From assembly GCF_000682695.1 (NCBI RefSeq), contig NZ_AWFG01000096.1:59705-123704 (forward strand): 64,000 nt of DNA. Direction: 5' to 3'. This DNA comes from Hyphomonas chukchiensis. Lineage in GTDB: Bacteria > Pseudomonadota > Alphaproteobacteria > Caulobacterales > Hyphomonadaceae. This document shows positions 26,839 to 35,216 of this stretch, piece after piece. A program made the translations under genes and the position numbers. The notes under the pieces were generated by a model. The model was given only the letters and a program-made list of their open reading frames with translations, was not told the origin of the DNA and made no database searches. Positions within the stretch are counted from its first letter, which is position 1; every line of letters starts with the position of its first letter.

Positions 26839-28182
26839 TTAAGCCGCTTTCAGCCTAGCCAGTGCCCGCTCACGCCCGATCAGCGGCATCAGGCTCGCCA
26901 TGTCCGGCCCATGCTCCTGACCCGTCAGGGCCTTGCGCAGGGTCATGAACAGGCCCTTGCCCTTGCGGCCCGTCGCGGCTTTCACGGCGTTCGTCCATTC
27001 GCTCCAGGTCTCGGCGGTCAGCTCGCCTTCGGGCAGAAGGTCAGCTGCCTGCAGCACGAAGTCCTTGTCCTCGACATCGACCAGCGGCGCCGTATCGCCA
27101 AACACGACATCCACCCAGGCCGACACGTCCGGCAGCAGCGAGCAGTTCTGGCGCACAACCGTCCAGAAGGCTTCGTCAGCCGCTTTCGGATCGATCGCGG
27201 CGAGCCGCTCCTTCACATCCTCAAAGGGCAGGCCGTGCAGGATATGCGCGTTGAGCGAGAGGAGGTCCGCCTCGTCAAAGCGCGCCGGGGCGCGGCCGAT
27301 CTTGCCGAAGTCGAATTCGCTGGCCAGTTCATCAAGGCTCGTGCGCGCCTCGACATTGTCGGACGTGCCGATCTTGGCCAGCAGGCTGGTGATCGCCATC
27401 GGCTCATAGCCCTGCGCGCGCAGTTCGCCCATGGAGAGCGAGCCGAGACGCTTGGATAGGCCTTGGCCGTCCGCGCCGATCAGCAGCGGCGTGTGGGCCA
27501 TTTGCGGGGCCGTGCGGCCCAGCGCGAGGAAGATCTCGATCTGCGCGCCGGAATTGGTCACATGGTCCTCGCCGCGCACGACATGCGTGATTCCGGCGTC
27601 GATATCATCGACCACCGAGGGCATCGTGTAGAGGTAGGAGCCGTCCTCGCGGATCAGCACGGGGTCTGACAGGCTCGACGTATCGATGCTTTGCGGGCCG
27701 CGCACGAGATCGTCCCATTCGACGCGGTTGCCCGAAAGCTTGAAGCGCCAGTGCGGCTTGACGCCGTCGGCTTCCAGCTTGGCTTTCTCCTCGTCCGTCA
27801 GGTCCAGCGAGGCACGGTCATAGACGGGCGGGCGGCCACGCGAGAGGGCGATCTTGCGCTTGCGCTCCAGTTCGTCGGCGGTTTCATAGCAGGCATAGAG
27901 GAGGCCCATCTCCTTCAGGCGCGCGGCGGCCTTGTCATATTCCGCAAAGCGATCGGACTGGCTGAACGTGTCGGCCCAGACGAGGCCGAGCCATGTCAGG
28001 TCTTCGCGCAGGCCGTCTTCATAGGCCTTGGTGGAGCGCTCAAGGTCCGTATCGTCGATACGCAGGATGAATTTACCGCCCTTCGCGTGCGCAAACAGCC
28101 AGTTGATCAGGGCTGTGCGAACGTTGCCAACGTGCAGGCGCCCGGTGGGCGAAGGGGCAAAGCGGACAATCGGGTGGGTCAT
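26839..28182 (-). CDS. gltX: glutamyl-tRNA synthetase
   Basis: It charges tRNA-Glu (and possibly tRNA-Gln for later amidation). A 447-residue class I synthetase of the non-zinc type. The HIGH-equivalent lies in RFAPSPTGRLHVGN and the KMSKS-equivalent in GLSKRLGSLSMGE. The C-terminal anticodon-binding region is complete. The ATG at 28182 starts just before the conserved first strand, with GGAAAA upstream; the frame is open to 28224, which would add 14 residues not typical of the family. It is divergent from the lipoprotein gene. Confidence 0.93.
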   Translation of the reverse strand: MTHPIVRFAPSPTGRLHVGNVRTALINWLFAHAKGGKFILRIDDTDLERSTKAYEDGLREDLTWLGLVWADTFSQSDRFAEYDKAAARLKEMGLLYACYETADELERKRKIALSRGRPPVYDRASLDLTDEEKAKLEADGVKPHWRFKLSGNRVEWDDLVRGPQSIDTSSLSDPVLIREDGSYLYTMPSVVDDIDAGITHVVRGEDHVTNSGAQIEIFLALGRTAPQMAHTPLLIGADGQGLSKRLGSLSMGELRAQGYEPMAITSLLAKIGTSDNVEARTSLDELASEFDFGKIGRAPARFDEADLLSLNAHILHGLPFEDVKERLAAIDPKAADEAFWTVVRQNCSLLPDVSAWVDVVFGDTAPLVDVEDKDFVLQAADLLPEGELTAETWSEWTNAVKAATGRKGKGLFMTLRKALTGQEHGPDMASLMPLIGRERALARLKAA

Positions 28183-28285
28183 GGGCGTTGTTTTCCAGTC
28201 ATTCCAAGCCGCTTTCGACATCAAATTGACTAAAAAGCCAAGGCATTGAGGTCACAATCTTGCTATTGTTTATGCTAATCAATGA

Positions 28286-28299
28286 GACTCGAGCGAGTC
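28286..28299. promoter_or_regulatory. short palindrome upstream of lipoprotein gene
   Basis: GACTCG-AG-CGAGTC lies in the gltX/lipoprotein divergent interval, five bases before the AAGGAG ribosome-binding site of the lipoprotein gene. It may be an operator or a leader hairpin. Confidence 0.3.
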
Positions 28300-28316
28300 G
28301 CCCGAAGGAGTCGGAT

Positions 28317-29141
28317 ATGAAATATGGCTGGATGCTCACCGCCGCCATCCTGCTGGCTGCCTGTGGCCAGTCCAAGGACGTGCCGCAGGAAAGCGACATC
28401 GTGCCGGTCGAGGACCATGAAATGGCCGAGCCGGGCTCGCTCAGCGAAACGCCTCAGGCGAGCGACTATGTGGCGCCGGACTTTGCCAAGCTCTCCGGCT
28501 ATGGCGAGGGCTGGTATATTTCGCCCGGCTGGCCGGGCGAATATCCGGCGGGCTTTGTCGTGCTCGATGAGGGCATCAGCGTCATGGGCCGCGCCAGGCC
28601 CAACCCGGCCTCGCCGCAGGACAAGGCGTGCACACTGCCGCAGCTTGCCAATTACCAGCTCTGGAACAATCCGCGCGTCTCGTCCGACGAGCTGGAATTC
28701 TTCGTCGCCACGAAAACCTTCCCCGTCACGCTCAATCAGGACGCCCAGATCGAATATATCAGCGATGCGGGCAGCATGCAGACGCTGGACCTGAAGCAGG
28801 GCGAGCAGCTGAACTATCTGCGCTATCTCGGCGAGGGCTTTGCGATCCTCTCCTATGCCGGCACGGAATATGACATCAACGAAGCCGAACTGATGGACAT
28901 TACCGATATCCAGGCCACCAAGGGCCAGGAAGACGAATGGCTTCGCGTCACCTGCACCGATGGCTCCAGGGCCTGGCTGCTCTACGACGAAGTGGTCACC
29001 GTGCCCGGCATCGTGCCATCGCCGATCACCGGCTATGGCGACGCGTCGGACATCACGCTGGACCAGGTGGAAGGCATCCGCGCCGAAGCGGAGCAGAACG
29101 CCGCGCTGGCCGGCAGCCTCGGCGAAGAACCGATCGAGTAG
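28317..29141 (+). CDS. hypothetical lipoprotein
   Basis: A 274-residue lipoprotein. The signal sequence MKYGWMLTAAILLAACGQ ends in a lipobox (LAAC, acylated cysteine at residue 16), and residue 17 is not aspartate, so outer-membrane sorting is plausible if Lol rules apply. The mature part is acidic and has no domain I recognise; it contains two cysteines (KACTLPQ and VTCTDGSRAWLLYDEV), and the latter stretch is reminiscent of SH3-like modules. AAGGAG lies eight bases before the ATG. It is convergent with nadE, 3 bases apart. Confidence 0.78.
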   Translation: MKYGWMLTAAILLAACGQSKDVPQESDIVPVEDHEMAEPGSLSETPQASDYVAPDFAKLSGYGEGWYISPGWPGEYPAGFVVLDEGISVMGRARPNPASPQDKACTLPQLANYQLWNNPRVSSDELEFFVATKTFPVTLNQDAQIEYISDAGSMQTLDLKQGEQLNYLRYLGEGFAILSYAGTEYDINEAELMDITDIQATKGQEDEWLRVTCTDGSRAWLLYDEVVTVPGIVPSPITGYGDASDITLDQVEGIRAEAEQNAALAGSLGEEPIE

Positions 29142-29144
29142 GCC

Positions 29145-30794
29145 TCAGTCGTCCCGGAACCGGTTGGTGATCGGGTAGCGCCGGTCGCGGCCGAAATTCT
29201 TGCCGCCCACTTTTACGCCCGGCGGAGCCTGGCGGCGCTTGTACTCGGCGATGTAGAGCAGGTGCTCGATACGGCGGACCGTGGCGACGTCATGGCCGCG
29301 CGCGAGGATGTCGTCGATGTCCTCTTCAAGGTCCACAAGGCCGCGCAGGATGTCGTCCAGCACGTCATAGGGCGGCAGGCTGTCATCGTCGCGCTGGTCC
29401 TCGCGCAGTTCCGCGGAGGGCGGCTTGGTGATGATACGCACAGGGATCACTTCGCCGCCGGGCCCCAGCGCGCCACGCGGGATCGTCGTGTTGCGCCACT
29501 TGGCCAGTTCGAACACTTCGGTCTTGTAGAAATCCTTCAGCGCATTGTAGCCGCCGCACATGTCGCCATAGAGCGTCGCATAGCCGACGGCCATCTCGCT
29601 CTTGTTGCCCGTCGTCACCACCATGTGGCCGAACTTGTTGGACAGGGCCATCAGCGTCAGCCCGCGCAAGCGCGACTGAATATTCTCTTCGGTCGTGTTC
29701 GGCTGTGTCCCGGCGAACTGGTCCGCCAGCATCTCGTCCAGCGCGTTCACGCCGGGGCGGATGTTGATGATGTCATACTTGCAGCCGAGCATCTCGGCGC
29801 AGGCCTTGGCATCCTCGAGGCTGTCGCTCGACGTATATTTCGACGGCATCATCACACACCAGACGCGCTCTGCGCCCAGCGCATCCACCGCGATCGCCGC
29901 CGTCAGCGCCGAGTCGATGCCGCCCGACATGCCGAGCACCACGCCGGGAAACCGGTTCTTGTTCACATAGTCGCCGAGCGCCAGGACCGCCGCGCGGTAT
30001 TCCGCCTCCCAGCCTTCGGTCAGCGTGGCTTTCGGCCCGCTCTGGAAACTGCCCGTCGCACCGTCGAACGAGACCAGCGCCGTGCCCGTCTCGAAATCGC
30101 CCAGCAACTGGTGCTCGGTGCCATCATCGTCCACGGCATAGCTGGAGCCGTCGAACACCAGCTCGTCCTGCCCGCCGACCTGGTTGACGAAGAGGTAGGG
30201 CACGCCGGTCTTCCGCCAGGCGCTGAACGTGGTGTGCCGCTCGGCATGCACCGTCCGGCGCCAGGGCGACCCGTTCGGCACGATCAGCATTTGCGCGCCC
30301 GCGCCTTTGAGCGATAGTGGCACCCGCTCGAACCAGATGTCCTCACAGATCGCGACGCCCACCTTCACGCCCTTCAATGTGAACACGAAAGGCGCGCCTT
30401 CGCCCGGCGCAAAGATCCGCTTCTCGTCGAAGACGCCATAGTTCGGCAGCTCGCGCTTGTCACACCGCCCGGCCACAATGCCATCCTTCAGCAGGACCGA
30501 TGAATTGTGCACTTTCCCGTCCACATCCCATGGGCAGCCGATCAGTATGGCCGGCCCGCCGGCCGTCTCGCCCGCCAGCGTCTGCACGGCCGCCATGGAC
30601 AATTCCACGGCGCTCGGCTTCAGCACGAGATCTTCCGCCGGATAGCCGAGGATGAACAGCTCGCTCAGCACCAGCAGGTCCGCGTCCCGCTCCTTCGCCT
30701 CGGCATAGGCCTCCCGGGCCAGCGCCAGGTTGCCATTGATGTCGCCAACCACGGGGTTCAGCTGCGCGGCGAGAATATCCAGTACTTTGCTCAT
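29145..30794 (-). CDS. nadE: glutamine-dependent NAD+ synthetase
   Basis: It makes NAD+ from deamido-NAD+, ATP and glutamine. The 549-residue protein fuses an N-terminal nitrilase-type glutaminase (about 1-260; Glu in LSELFILGYP, Lys in the FDEKR region, Cys in VAICEDIWF) to a C-terminal synthetase (about 270-549) with the P-loop-like SGGIDSALTAAIA. Both catalytic sets are intact, so it can use glutamine directly. The ATG at 30794 is used; an ATG three codons upstream (30803) is equally possible, and neither has a clear ribosome-binding site. Confidence 0.94.
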   Translation of the reverse strand: MSKVLDILAAQLNPVVGDINGNLALAREAYAEAKERDADLLVLSELFILGYPAEDLVLKPSAVELSMAAVQTLAGETAGGPAILIGCPWDVDGKVHNSSVLLKDGIVAGRCDKRELPNYGVFDEKRIFAPGEGAPFVFTLKGVKVGVAICEDIWFERVPLSLKGAGAQMLIVPNGSPWRRTVHAERHTTFSAWRKTGVPYLFVNQVGGQDELVFDGSSYAVDDDGTEHQLLGDFETGTALVSFDGATGSFQSGPKATLTEGWEAEYRAAVLALGDYVNKNRFPGVVLGMSGGIDSALTAAIAVDALGAERVWCVMMPSKYTSSDSLEDAKACAEMLGCKYDIINIRPGVNALDEMLADQFAGTQPNTTEENIQSRLRGLTLMALSNKFGHMVVTTGNKSEMAVGYATLYGDMCGGYNALKDFYKTEVFELAKWRNTTIPRGALGPGGEVIPVRIITKPPSAELREDQRDDDSLPPYDVLDDILRGLVDLEEDIDDILARGHDVATVRRIEHLLYIAEYKRRQAPPGVKVGGKNFGRDRRYPITNRFRDD

Positions 30795-30856
30795 AATGAG
30801 CATTTAGGCGGGCCGCGAAGGATAAGCAATCGACGGCGCGCCGATTGCCCGGCCAA

Positions 30857-31735
30857 TTATGCCGCCGCCAGCCCGTCCAGCGTGCGCTTCGCCTCCGGCG
30901 TCAGGTCCAGCGCCGCCGCCGCCACATTCTCGTGCAGGTGCGCGATCGAGCCCGTGCCCGGAATCAGCAGCATGTTCGGGCTGCGGTGCAGCAGCCAGGC
31001 AAGCGCCACCTGCTGCGGCGTCGTGCCAAGGTCCGCCGCCACGTCATTCAGGCCCGCCGACTGGATCGGCGAAAAGCCCCCAAGCGGGAAATACGGAACA
31101 TAGGCAATGCCTGCCTCCGCCAGCTGGTCGATCATCGCGTCGTCTTCGCGGAACACGATATTGTAGAGGTTCTGCACGCACACGACCGGGGCGATATCCT
31201 GACCCGCCCTTAGCTGCTCCATCGTCACCGTGCTCATCCCGATATGGCCGACAAGGCCCTCGTCCTGCAGGTCGCGCAGCGCCTTCATGGCCTTGGTCAC
31301 GTCTTCCCCCGGGCCCGCAATGCGCAGGTTCACCACATCCATGCGTTCCAGTTTCAGGTTCTCCAGGTTCTCCTCGACCGAACGTTTCAGGAAGTCCGGT
31401 GTGATGTCGTGCAGCCAGGCGCCCTTGTCGTCCCGATATGCGCCGACCTTCGTCACCAGCGTCAGGTCGGCCGGATAGGGATGCAGCGCCTCGCGGATCA
31501 GCCGGTTGGTCACGTGCGGCCCGTAGAAGTCGCTCGTGTCGATATGGTCGACCCCCAGCGCAATTGCCTCGCGCAACACGTCGCGGGCCACGGCCTCGTC
31601 CTTGGGCGGGCCAAACACGCCGGGCCCGGCGAGCTGCATCGCGCCATAGCCCATGCGGTTAATGCTGATGTCCGTGCCCGGAAGCGTGAAGCGGCCTGCG
31701 GCGGTCGCAGAGGGTTTCGTGTCTGTCTGTGTCAT
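30857..31735 (-). CDS. aldo/keto reductase
   Basis: A 292-residue NADPH-dependent oxidoreductase of the aldo/keto reductase fold (YdhF/YajO-like). The catalytic tetrad can be traced: Asp/Tyr in DHIDTSDFYGPHVTN, Lys in LVTKVGA, and the fourth (normally His) region near MDVVNLRIAG, where an Asn takes the usual position. The phosphate-binding end appears in LLIPGTGSIAHLHEN. AAGGAGA precedes the ATG at 31735. It is divergent from a LysR regulator, which probably controls it. The substrate is unknown. Confidence 0.88.
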   Translation of the reverse strand: MTQTDTKPSATAAGRFTLPGTDISINRMGYGAMQLAGPGVFGPPKDEAVARDVLREAIALGVDHIDTSDFYGPHVTNRLIREALHPYPADLTLVTKVGAYRDDKGAWLHDITPDFLKRSVEENLENLKLERMDVVNLRIAGPGEDVTKAMKALRDLQDEGLVGHIGMSTVTMEQLRAGQDIAPVVCVQNLYNIVFREDDAMIDQLAEAGIAYVPYFPLGGFSPIQSAGLNDVAADLGTTPQQVALAWLLHRSPNMLLIPGTGSIAHLHENVAAAALDLTPEAKRTLDGLAAA

Positions 31736-31818
31736 CGCGCGGGTCTCCTTGTGCGCCTTCGAAATAGCGCCCGACAACCGAATTGATAATCCGGCCAATC
31801 CCGAATAGACTGATCGGT

Positions 31819-32754
31819 ATGTCGAACAATATGCCCGCCTCCCTCGATGAACTCTCCGTCTTCCTGGCCATCGTGCGCGCTGGCGGCTTCCGCGATGCCT
31901 CGCGCCAGTTGGGCGTCTCGCCCTCGACCGTCAGCGAAACCCTGTCGCGCCTTGAGGCCAGCATGGGCGTGCGCCTGGTCAGCCGCACCACGCGCTCCGT
32001 CACGCCGACAGATGCCGGGCGCGACCTCGCCGCCCGCCTTGAACCGATCCTCTCCGAGGCGCGCGCCGCCGTCGAATCCGCCATGAGCTCCGGCAATGCC
32101 GTGCGCGGCACGCTGCGGCTGAATGTGCCCGGCGCCGTCATGGTCGACATCCTGCCGCCACTGGTCGAGGCATTCCTGCGCCGCCATCCGGACGTCAGTG
32201 TCGAGATCATGGTCGACGACCGCTTCGTCGACTCCGTTGCGGCGGGCTGTGATGCGGGCATCCGCTATGGCGAGCGTCTCGCGCAGGACATGATCGCCGT
32301 GCCCATCGGCCCCGCCACGCAGCAGGCCGCCATCGCCGCCTCGCCCGCCTGGCTCAAGGCCAACGGCCGCCCGGACCATCCGCGCGACCTGTTGCAGCAT
32401 GAATGCATCCGCCTGCGATTCTCGAGCGGCGCCTTGATCCCGTGGGAGTTTGCGCGTGATGGCGAGGAGCTCGTGGTCGAGCCGGAAGGCCGCCTGATCG
32501 TCGGCACGGCGGGCGGAAGCGCGGCCATCAAGGCTGCGATCAATGGCTTCGGCCTGATCCAGGGCTTCCGCAACTGGCTCGAGCCGCATTTCGCCTCCGG
32601 CGCGCTGGAGCCGGTGCTTCAGGATTGGTGGCCGGAGTTTGAAGGCCCGCAGCTCTATTTCTACAGCCGGCGCTACATGCCGGCGCCGCTGCGCGCCTTT
32701 GTCGATTTTGTCGCCGAGGCCCGCCGCGCACCTGAGCCGCGACAAAACAAATAA
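31819..32754 (+). CDS. LysR family transcriptional regulator
   Basis: A 311-residue regulator. The N-terminal winged helix (about 7-66: LDELSVFLAIVRAGGFRDAS, VSPSTVSETLSRLEASMGVRLVSRTTR) is followed by a periplasmic-binding-like effector domain (about 95-300). It is typical of the subgroup that acts next to divergent oxidoreductases, so the aldo/keto reductase is the likely target. The ATG at 31819 has no ribosome-binding site but is preceded by TAGACT seven bases away, suggesting a leaderless mRNA. The inducer is unknown. Confidence 0.9.
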   Translation: MSNNMPASLDELSVFLAIVRAGGFRDASRQLGVSPSTVSETLSRLEASMGVRLVSRTTRSVTPTDAGRDLAARLEPILSEARAAVESAMSSGNAVRGTLRLNVPGAVMVDILPPLVEAFLRRHPDVSVEIMVDDRFVDSVAAGCDAGIRYGERLAQDMIAVPIGPATQQAAIAASPAWLKANGRPDHPRDLLQHECIRLRFSSGALIPWEFARDGEELVVEPEGRLIVGTAGGSAAIKAAINGFGLIQGFRNWLEPHFASGALEPVLQDWWPEFEGPQLYFYSRRYMPAPLRAFVDFVAEARRAPEPRQNK

Positions 32755-32829
32755 TCATTCTGTTAGCCCGGAACGAAAGTCATTGGCGCGGATTAATTTG
32801 GCAATCCAGCCGCAAAGGACTCCCGCCAG

Positions 32830-33087
32830 ATGGGCTTCATCATGACTCTCTTCATCGGCCTCATTGCCGGTGTCATCGCCAAGTTTCTCCACCCCGGCAA
32901 GAACGAGCCGAAAGGCTTCCTGCTCACGATGCTGCTCGGCGTTGTCGGCGCCTTCGTCTTCACCTTCCTCGGCCAGACGCTTGGCTTCTATGGCGAAGGT
33001 GACGGCGCAGGCCTTATCGGCGCCACGCTCGGCGCGATCATCGTTCTTGTGATCTGGAATTTCTTCTCACGTCGCACTCCCGCGTAA
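32830..33087 (+). CDS. GlsB/YeaQ/YmgE family small membrane protein
   Basis: An 85-residue protein with three hydrophobic segments (TLFIGLIAGVIAKFL, FLLTMLLGVVGAFVFTFLG, LIGATLGAIIVLVIWNFF), matching the family often called transglycosylase-associated proteins, which are general-stress induced in several bacteria. AAAGGA lies ten bases before the ATG. It is followed 26 bases later by another small gene, probably in the same transcript. Confidence 0.85.
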   Translation: MGFIMTLFIGLIAGVIAKFLHPGKNEPKGFLLTMLLGVVGAFVFTFLGQTLGFYGEGDGAGLIGATLGAIIVLVIWNFFSRRTPA

Positions 33088-33113
33088 CCCCCGAAACCGG
33101 AAAGGACCATATC

Positions 33114-33368
33114 ATGTCCAGCAAGTCATATCCCTCCACAATCGCGCTGCTCGGCCTCGCCGCCGTTGCAGGCTATGCCAACCGCAAGAAGCTTGGCCGC
33201 TTCTTCTCCACGGTAAAAACCGAAGCCGACAAGCACCATCTCACAGGTGAAGACTCCGTGCTCGGACGGCTGACGGATTCCGTGCGTGACAGCATTCGCA
33301 GCGATGATTCCACGTCGCGCAAACCCGCCACAGGCCAGGTGCCACCCGCCCCGACCGGCGCCGCCTGA
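33114..33368 (+). CDS. small hypothetical protein
   Basis: An 84-residue protein with a short hydrophobic N-terminal stretch (IALLGLAAVAGYANRKKLG) and a charged C-terminal half ending in Pro/Ala-rich residues. I do not recognise it. GGAAAGGA is placed well for the ATG, which supports expression. It follows the YeaQ-like gene and may be a companion stress protein. Confidence 0.65.
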   Translation: MSSKSYPSTIALLGLAAVAGYANRKKLGRFFSTVKTEADKHHLTGEDSVLGRLTDSVRDSIRSDDSTSRKPATGQVPPAPTGAA

Positions 33369-33375
33369 GGACTGG

Positions 33376-33430
33376 GCGCTGCGACCGGCCGCCGTGCCCC
33401 CCTGGCGGACACTGCTGGTCGCAGCGCTTT
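33376..33430 (+). terminator. probable terminator after the YeaQ-like operon
   Basis: Arms GCGCTGCGACC and GGTCGCAGCGC (33376-33386 and 33417-33427) form an 11-bp stem over a 30-base region that itself contains CCGCC/GGCGG. TTTCC follows, a weak T-tract. Confidence 0.5.
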
Positions 33431-33451
33431 CCTCATGCCCCACCCCATACA

Positions 33452-33483
33452 CCGAAGTTCCGGCGAAGGCCGGGATCGCAGGC
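33452..33483. repeat. REP-like palindrome (intergenic copy)
   Basis: TTCCGGCGAAGGCCGGGATCG contains the stem CCGGC/GCCGG (33460-33464 with 33469-33473) around GAAG. The same pattern recurs inside the coding sequence at 60526-60611. The remaining bases of the interval (33484-33565) hold nothing that I can identify. Confidence 0.55.
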
Positions 33484-33565
33484 AATTGGAGCAAGTCCCG
33501 TAAAGCGCATTAAAGCCTCAGGCCGTAATGCATCAGTCTTTGGGCCTATGCGCATCACGCTAGGC

Positions 33566-34222
33566 TTAATGCAGCCTAAGCTCGCTTTTTGCCCTCAAAA
33601 GGCATGCCATATTGGGCCCCTTCAGGCTCAAACCGACGCGCAAGTGCTCCTTGTCAACAACCTGGACAATCACATCATAAAATTGATTTTGATCAGTTCT
33701 TATTTTATCCGCCTGCGTACGGATAATTAGAGAATCCGCAAATTTTGGATCGAAACCCGCAAACAATAGAAACTGGCTGGCAAAGCACACACCATACTCC
33801 CTTGCATGCTCAGAGGCGCCCCCGGAAACATAAATAAACTCAACTTGGTCACCTCGCTTTTGAAGGACACAATAATCGTTCGAATAAAGAGTGGCTGTGC
33901 TCGTATCTGAGGTTTTATCGCCTAAATTTCGAACGGTCCGCACGATCAAATCGGCATCATCGACCGAAAAGACATCGTTGTATCCAAAACCAAAGTTGGC
34001 CGCGACTGTTTGCTCCCGATATTCAGCAACATCCGGCTTAAGAAGAACTGGAGGCGCATCATCGGGATAAACCGAAAGTGTATCGACCCTGGTTTTCGTG
34101 AGGTATGGTGACGACGGCATAAGGGCAGCCTCACAACGACTGGTCAAAAATGCCCTACGATCAGAATCCGAACAGCCAGTGCTGAAAAGCACGATCATAA
34201 GAAGCGAGATACATACTTTCAT
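33566..34222 (-). CDS. AT-rich orphan lipoprotein
   Basis: A 218-residue putative lipoprotein: the signal MKVCISLLMIVLFSTGC ends with a lipobox-like STGC. The mature protein has no domain I recognise; it contains three more cysteines (SRCEAAL, DYCVLQK, YGVCFASQ). Base composition is visibly richer in A and T than all neighbours (for example runs such as TTATTTTATCC), and codon use follows this, which suggests recent transfer or a poorly expressed orphan. GGGGAGAG lies close before the ATG. Function unknown. Confidence 0.7.
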   Translation of the reverse strand: MKVCISLLMIVLFSTGCSDSDRRAFLTSRCEAALMPSSPYLTKTRVDTLSVYPDDAPPVLLKPDVAEYREQTVAANFGFGYNDVFSVDDADLIVRTVRNLGDKTSDTSTATLYSNDYCVLQKRGDQVEFIYVSGGASEHAREYGVCFASQFLLFAGFDPKFADSLIIRTQADKIRTDQNQFYDVIVQVVDKEHLRVGLSLKGPNMACLLRAKSELRLH

Positions 34223-34352
34223 CGCTCTCTCCCCGCCGCAGACATACTTCGGGCGACCGGCGAGAGCAAGCTTAGGGGGTGAGCATCGCGATGCTCATCA
34301 ATAGTAGGCCGCCCCGCGCCCCCACCTTATCCAACCCTAATGGCGCCCGGCC

Positions 34353-34358
34353 TATACT
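34353..34358 (+). promoter_or_regulatory. -10-like hexamer seven bases before an ATG
   Basis: TATACT ends seven bases before the ATG at 34366, where no ribosome-binding site exists. This fits transcription starting at or near the start codon. The -35 region is weak. Confidence 0.4.
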
Positions 34359-34365
34359 GGCCGCC

Positions 34366-34962
34366 ATGACCAAAACGTCCGCCTTCGTCAGTCACGGTAT
34401 CGCCCAGGCGCAACGCGCTCTGAGCGCCGTCGCTGCGATGACGAACGCGCACCTCAACCCCACTACACTGAAGCGAACCCTCGCCCAGCGCGCCCGGGCC
34501 GAACTCGCGCGGCTCGAAATCATCATCCGGCGGCTTCTCACTCTGATGGCCTTGGGGCTCGTGCTGCCGCCGGTCCCTATCCGTGCATTTTCCGTGCATC
34601 CTTCGTGCACCGAGCGGGTCGAGACCAAGGCCTCGGGCCGCCTCACGGGCCTCTCGCCCCGCATCCTGGGGCCGGACATGAACCGGGACGGGCTTGCGGC
34701 AGCGGCGCGATCCTGCGGACCCGTTCAGGCCGCCCCGATCCTCGCCCGCCTCGCGGCTTTGCAGGAACTGCTCGCGGCGCCCGAAGCCCACGCCCGCCGC
34801 CTCGCCCGAACCCTCGAGCGCCAGCGCAAGGCCGGAGACCCGGCCCCCATGGCACTTCCCATGACCCGCACCCACCGCCTGCCGCCGGAGCTGGGCGCCA
34901 TCGCCACGGCCCTGCCGGAATTGCTGCGCGACGCGTTCAAGAGCTGGGAAAGTTCGGGCTGA
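34366..34962 (+). CDS. unknown-family protein, paralogue of 60094-60831
   Basis: A 198-residue basic, alanine/arginine/leucine-rich protein of no family that I recognise. It has an N-terminal helical region, a short hydrophobic segment near residue 50-66 (RRLLTLMALGLVLPP) and a C-terminal helical part with LARLAALQELLAAPEAHARR and a terminal WESSG. The same order of elements occurs in the protein at 60094-60831 (LARLSRLDAVLAEPDAHAAR, terminal WDSG), so they are diverged paralogues. The ATG at 34366 is favoured by that comparison. A GC-rich inverted repeat follows the gene at 35026, as one follows the other paralogue's start. Confidence 0.65.
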   Translation: MTKTSAFVSHGIAQAQRALSAVAAMTNAHLNPTTLKRTLAQRARAELARLEIIIRRLLTLMALGLVLPPVPIRAFSVHPSCTERVETKASGRLTGLSPRILGPDMNRDGLAAAARSCGPVQAAPILARLAALQELLAAPEAHARRLARTLERQRKAGDPAPMALPMTRTHRLPPELGAIATALPELLRDAFKSWESSG

Positions 34963-35025
34963 GTCCGCGGCACAATCAGACAGTTTTGCCGGACGCCCTA
35001 GGGGCGTTTCCGGTCGCACCTGCAT

Positions 35026-35138
35026 GACCCCCCTCTACCTCCCCCCTTTCAGGGGGAGAACAGTCCGCGCTTTTTGGGAATAACGGCACCTCACAAAAGG
35101 GACTTCTCCCCCTGCAAGGGGGAGGCTGGGTGGGGGTC
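35026..35138. repeat. paired GC-rich inverted repeat
   Basis: Arms 35026-35060 and 35104-35138 are near reverse complements. Each contains a C-tract/G-tract hairpin (CTCCCCCCTTTCAGGGGGAG; CTCCCCCTGCAAGGGGGAG), and the arms are separated by 43 bases. It has the same design as the element at 26704. It fills most of the interval between the unknown-family gene and the dehydrogenase gene. Confidence 0.75.
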
Positions 35139-35216
35139 CGGTACCGCGTTCTCAAAGGGAGCCTCAGCCAACGGGAGAAAGACCCCGGCTTTCGCCAAGG
35201 ATAGGGATACAGAGGC

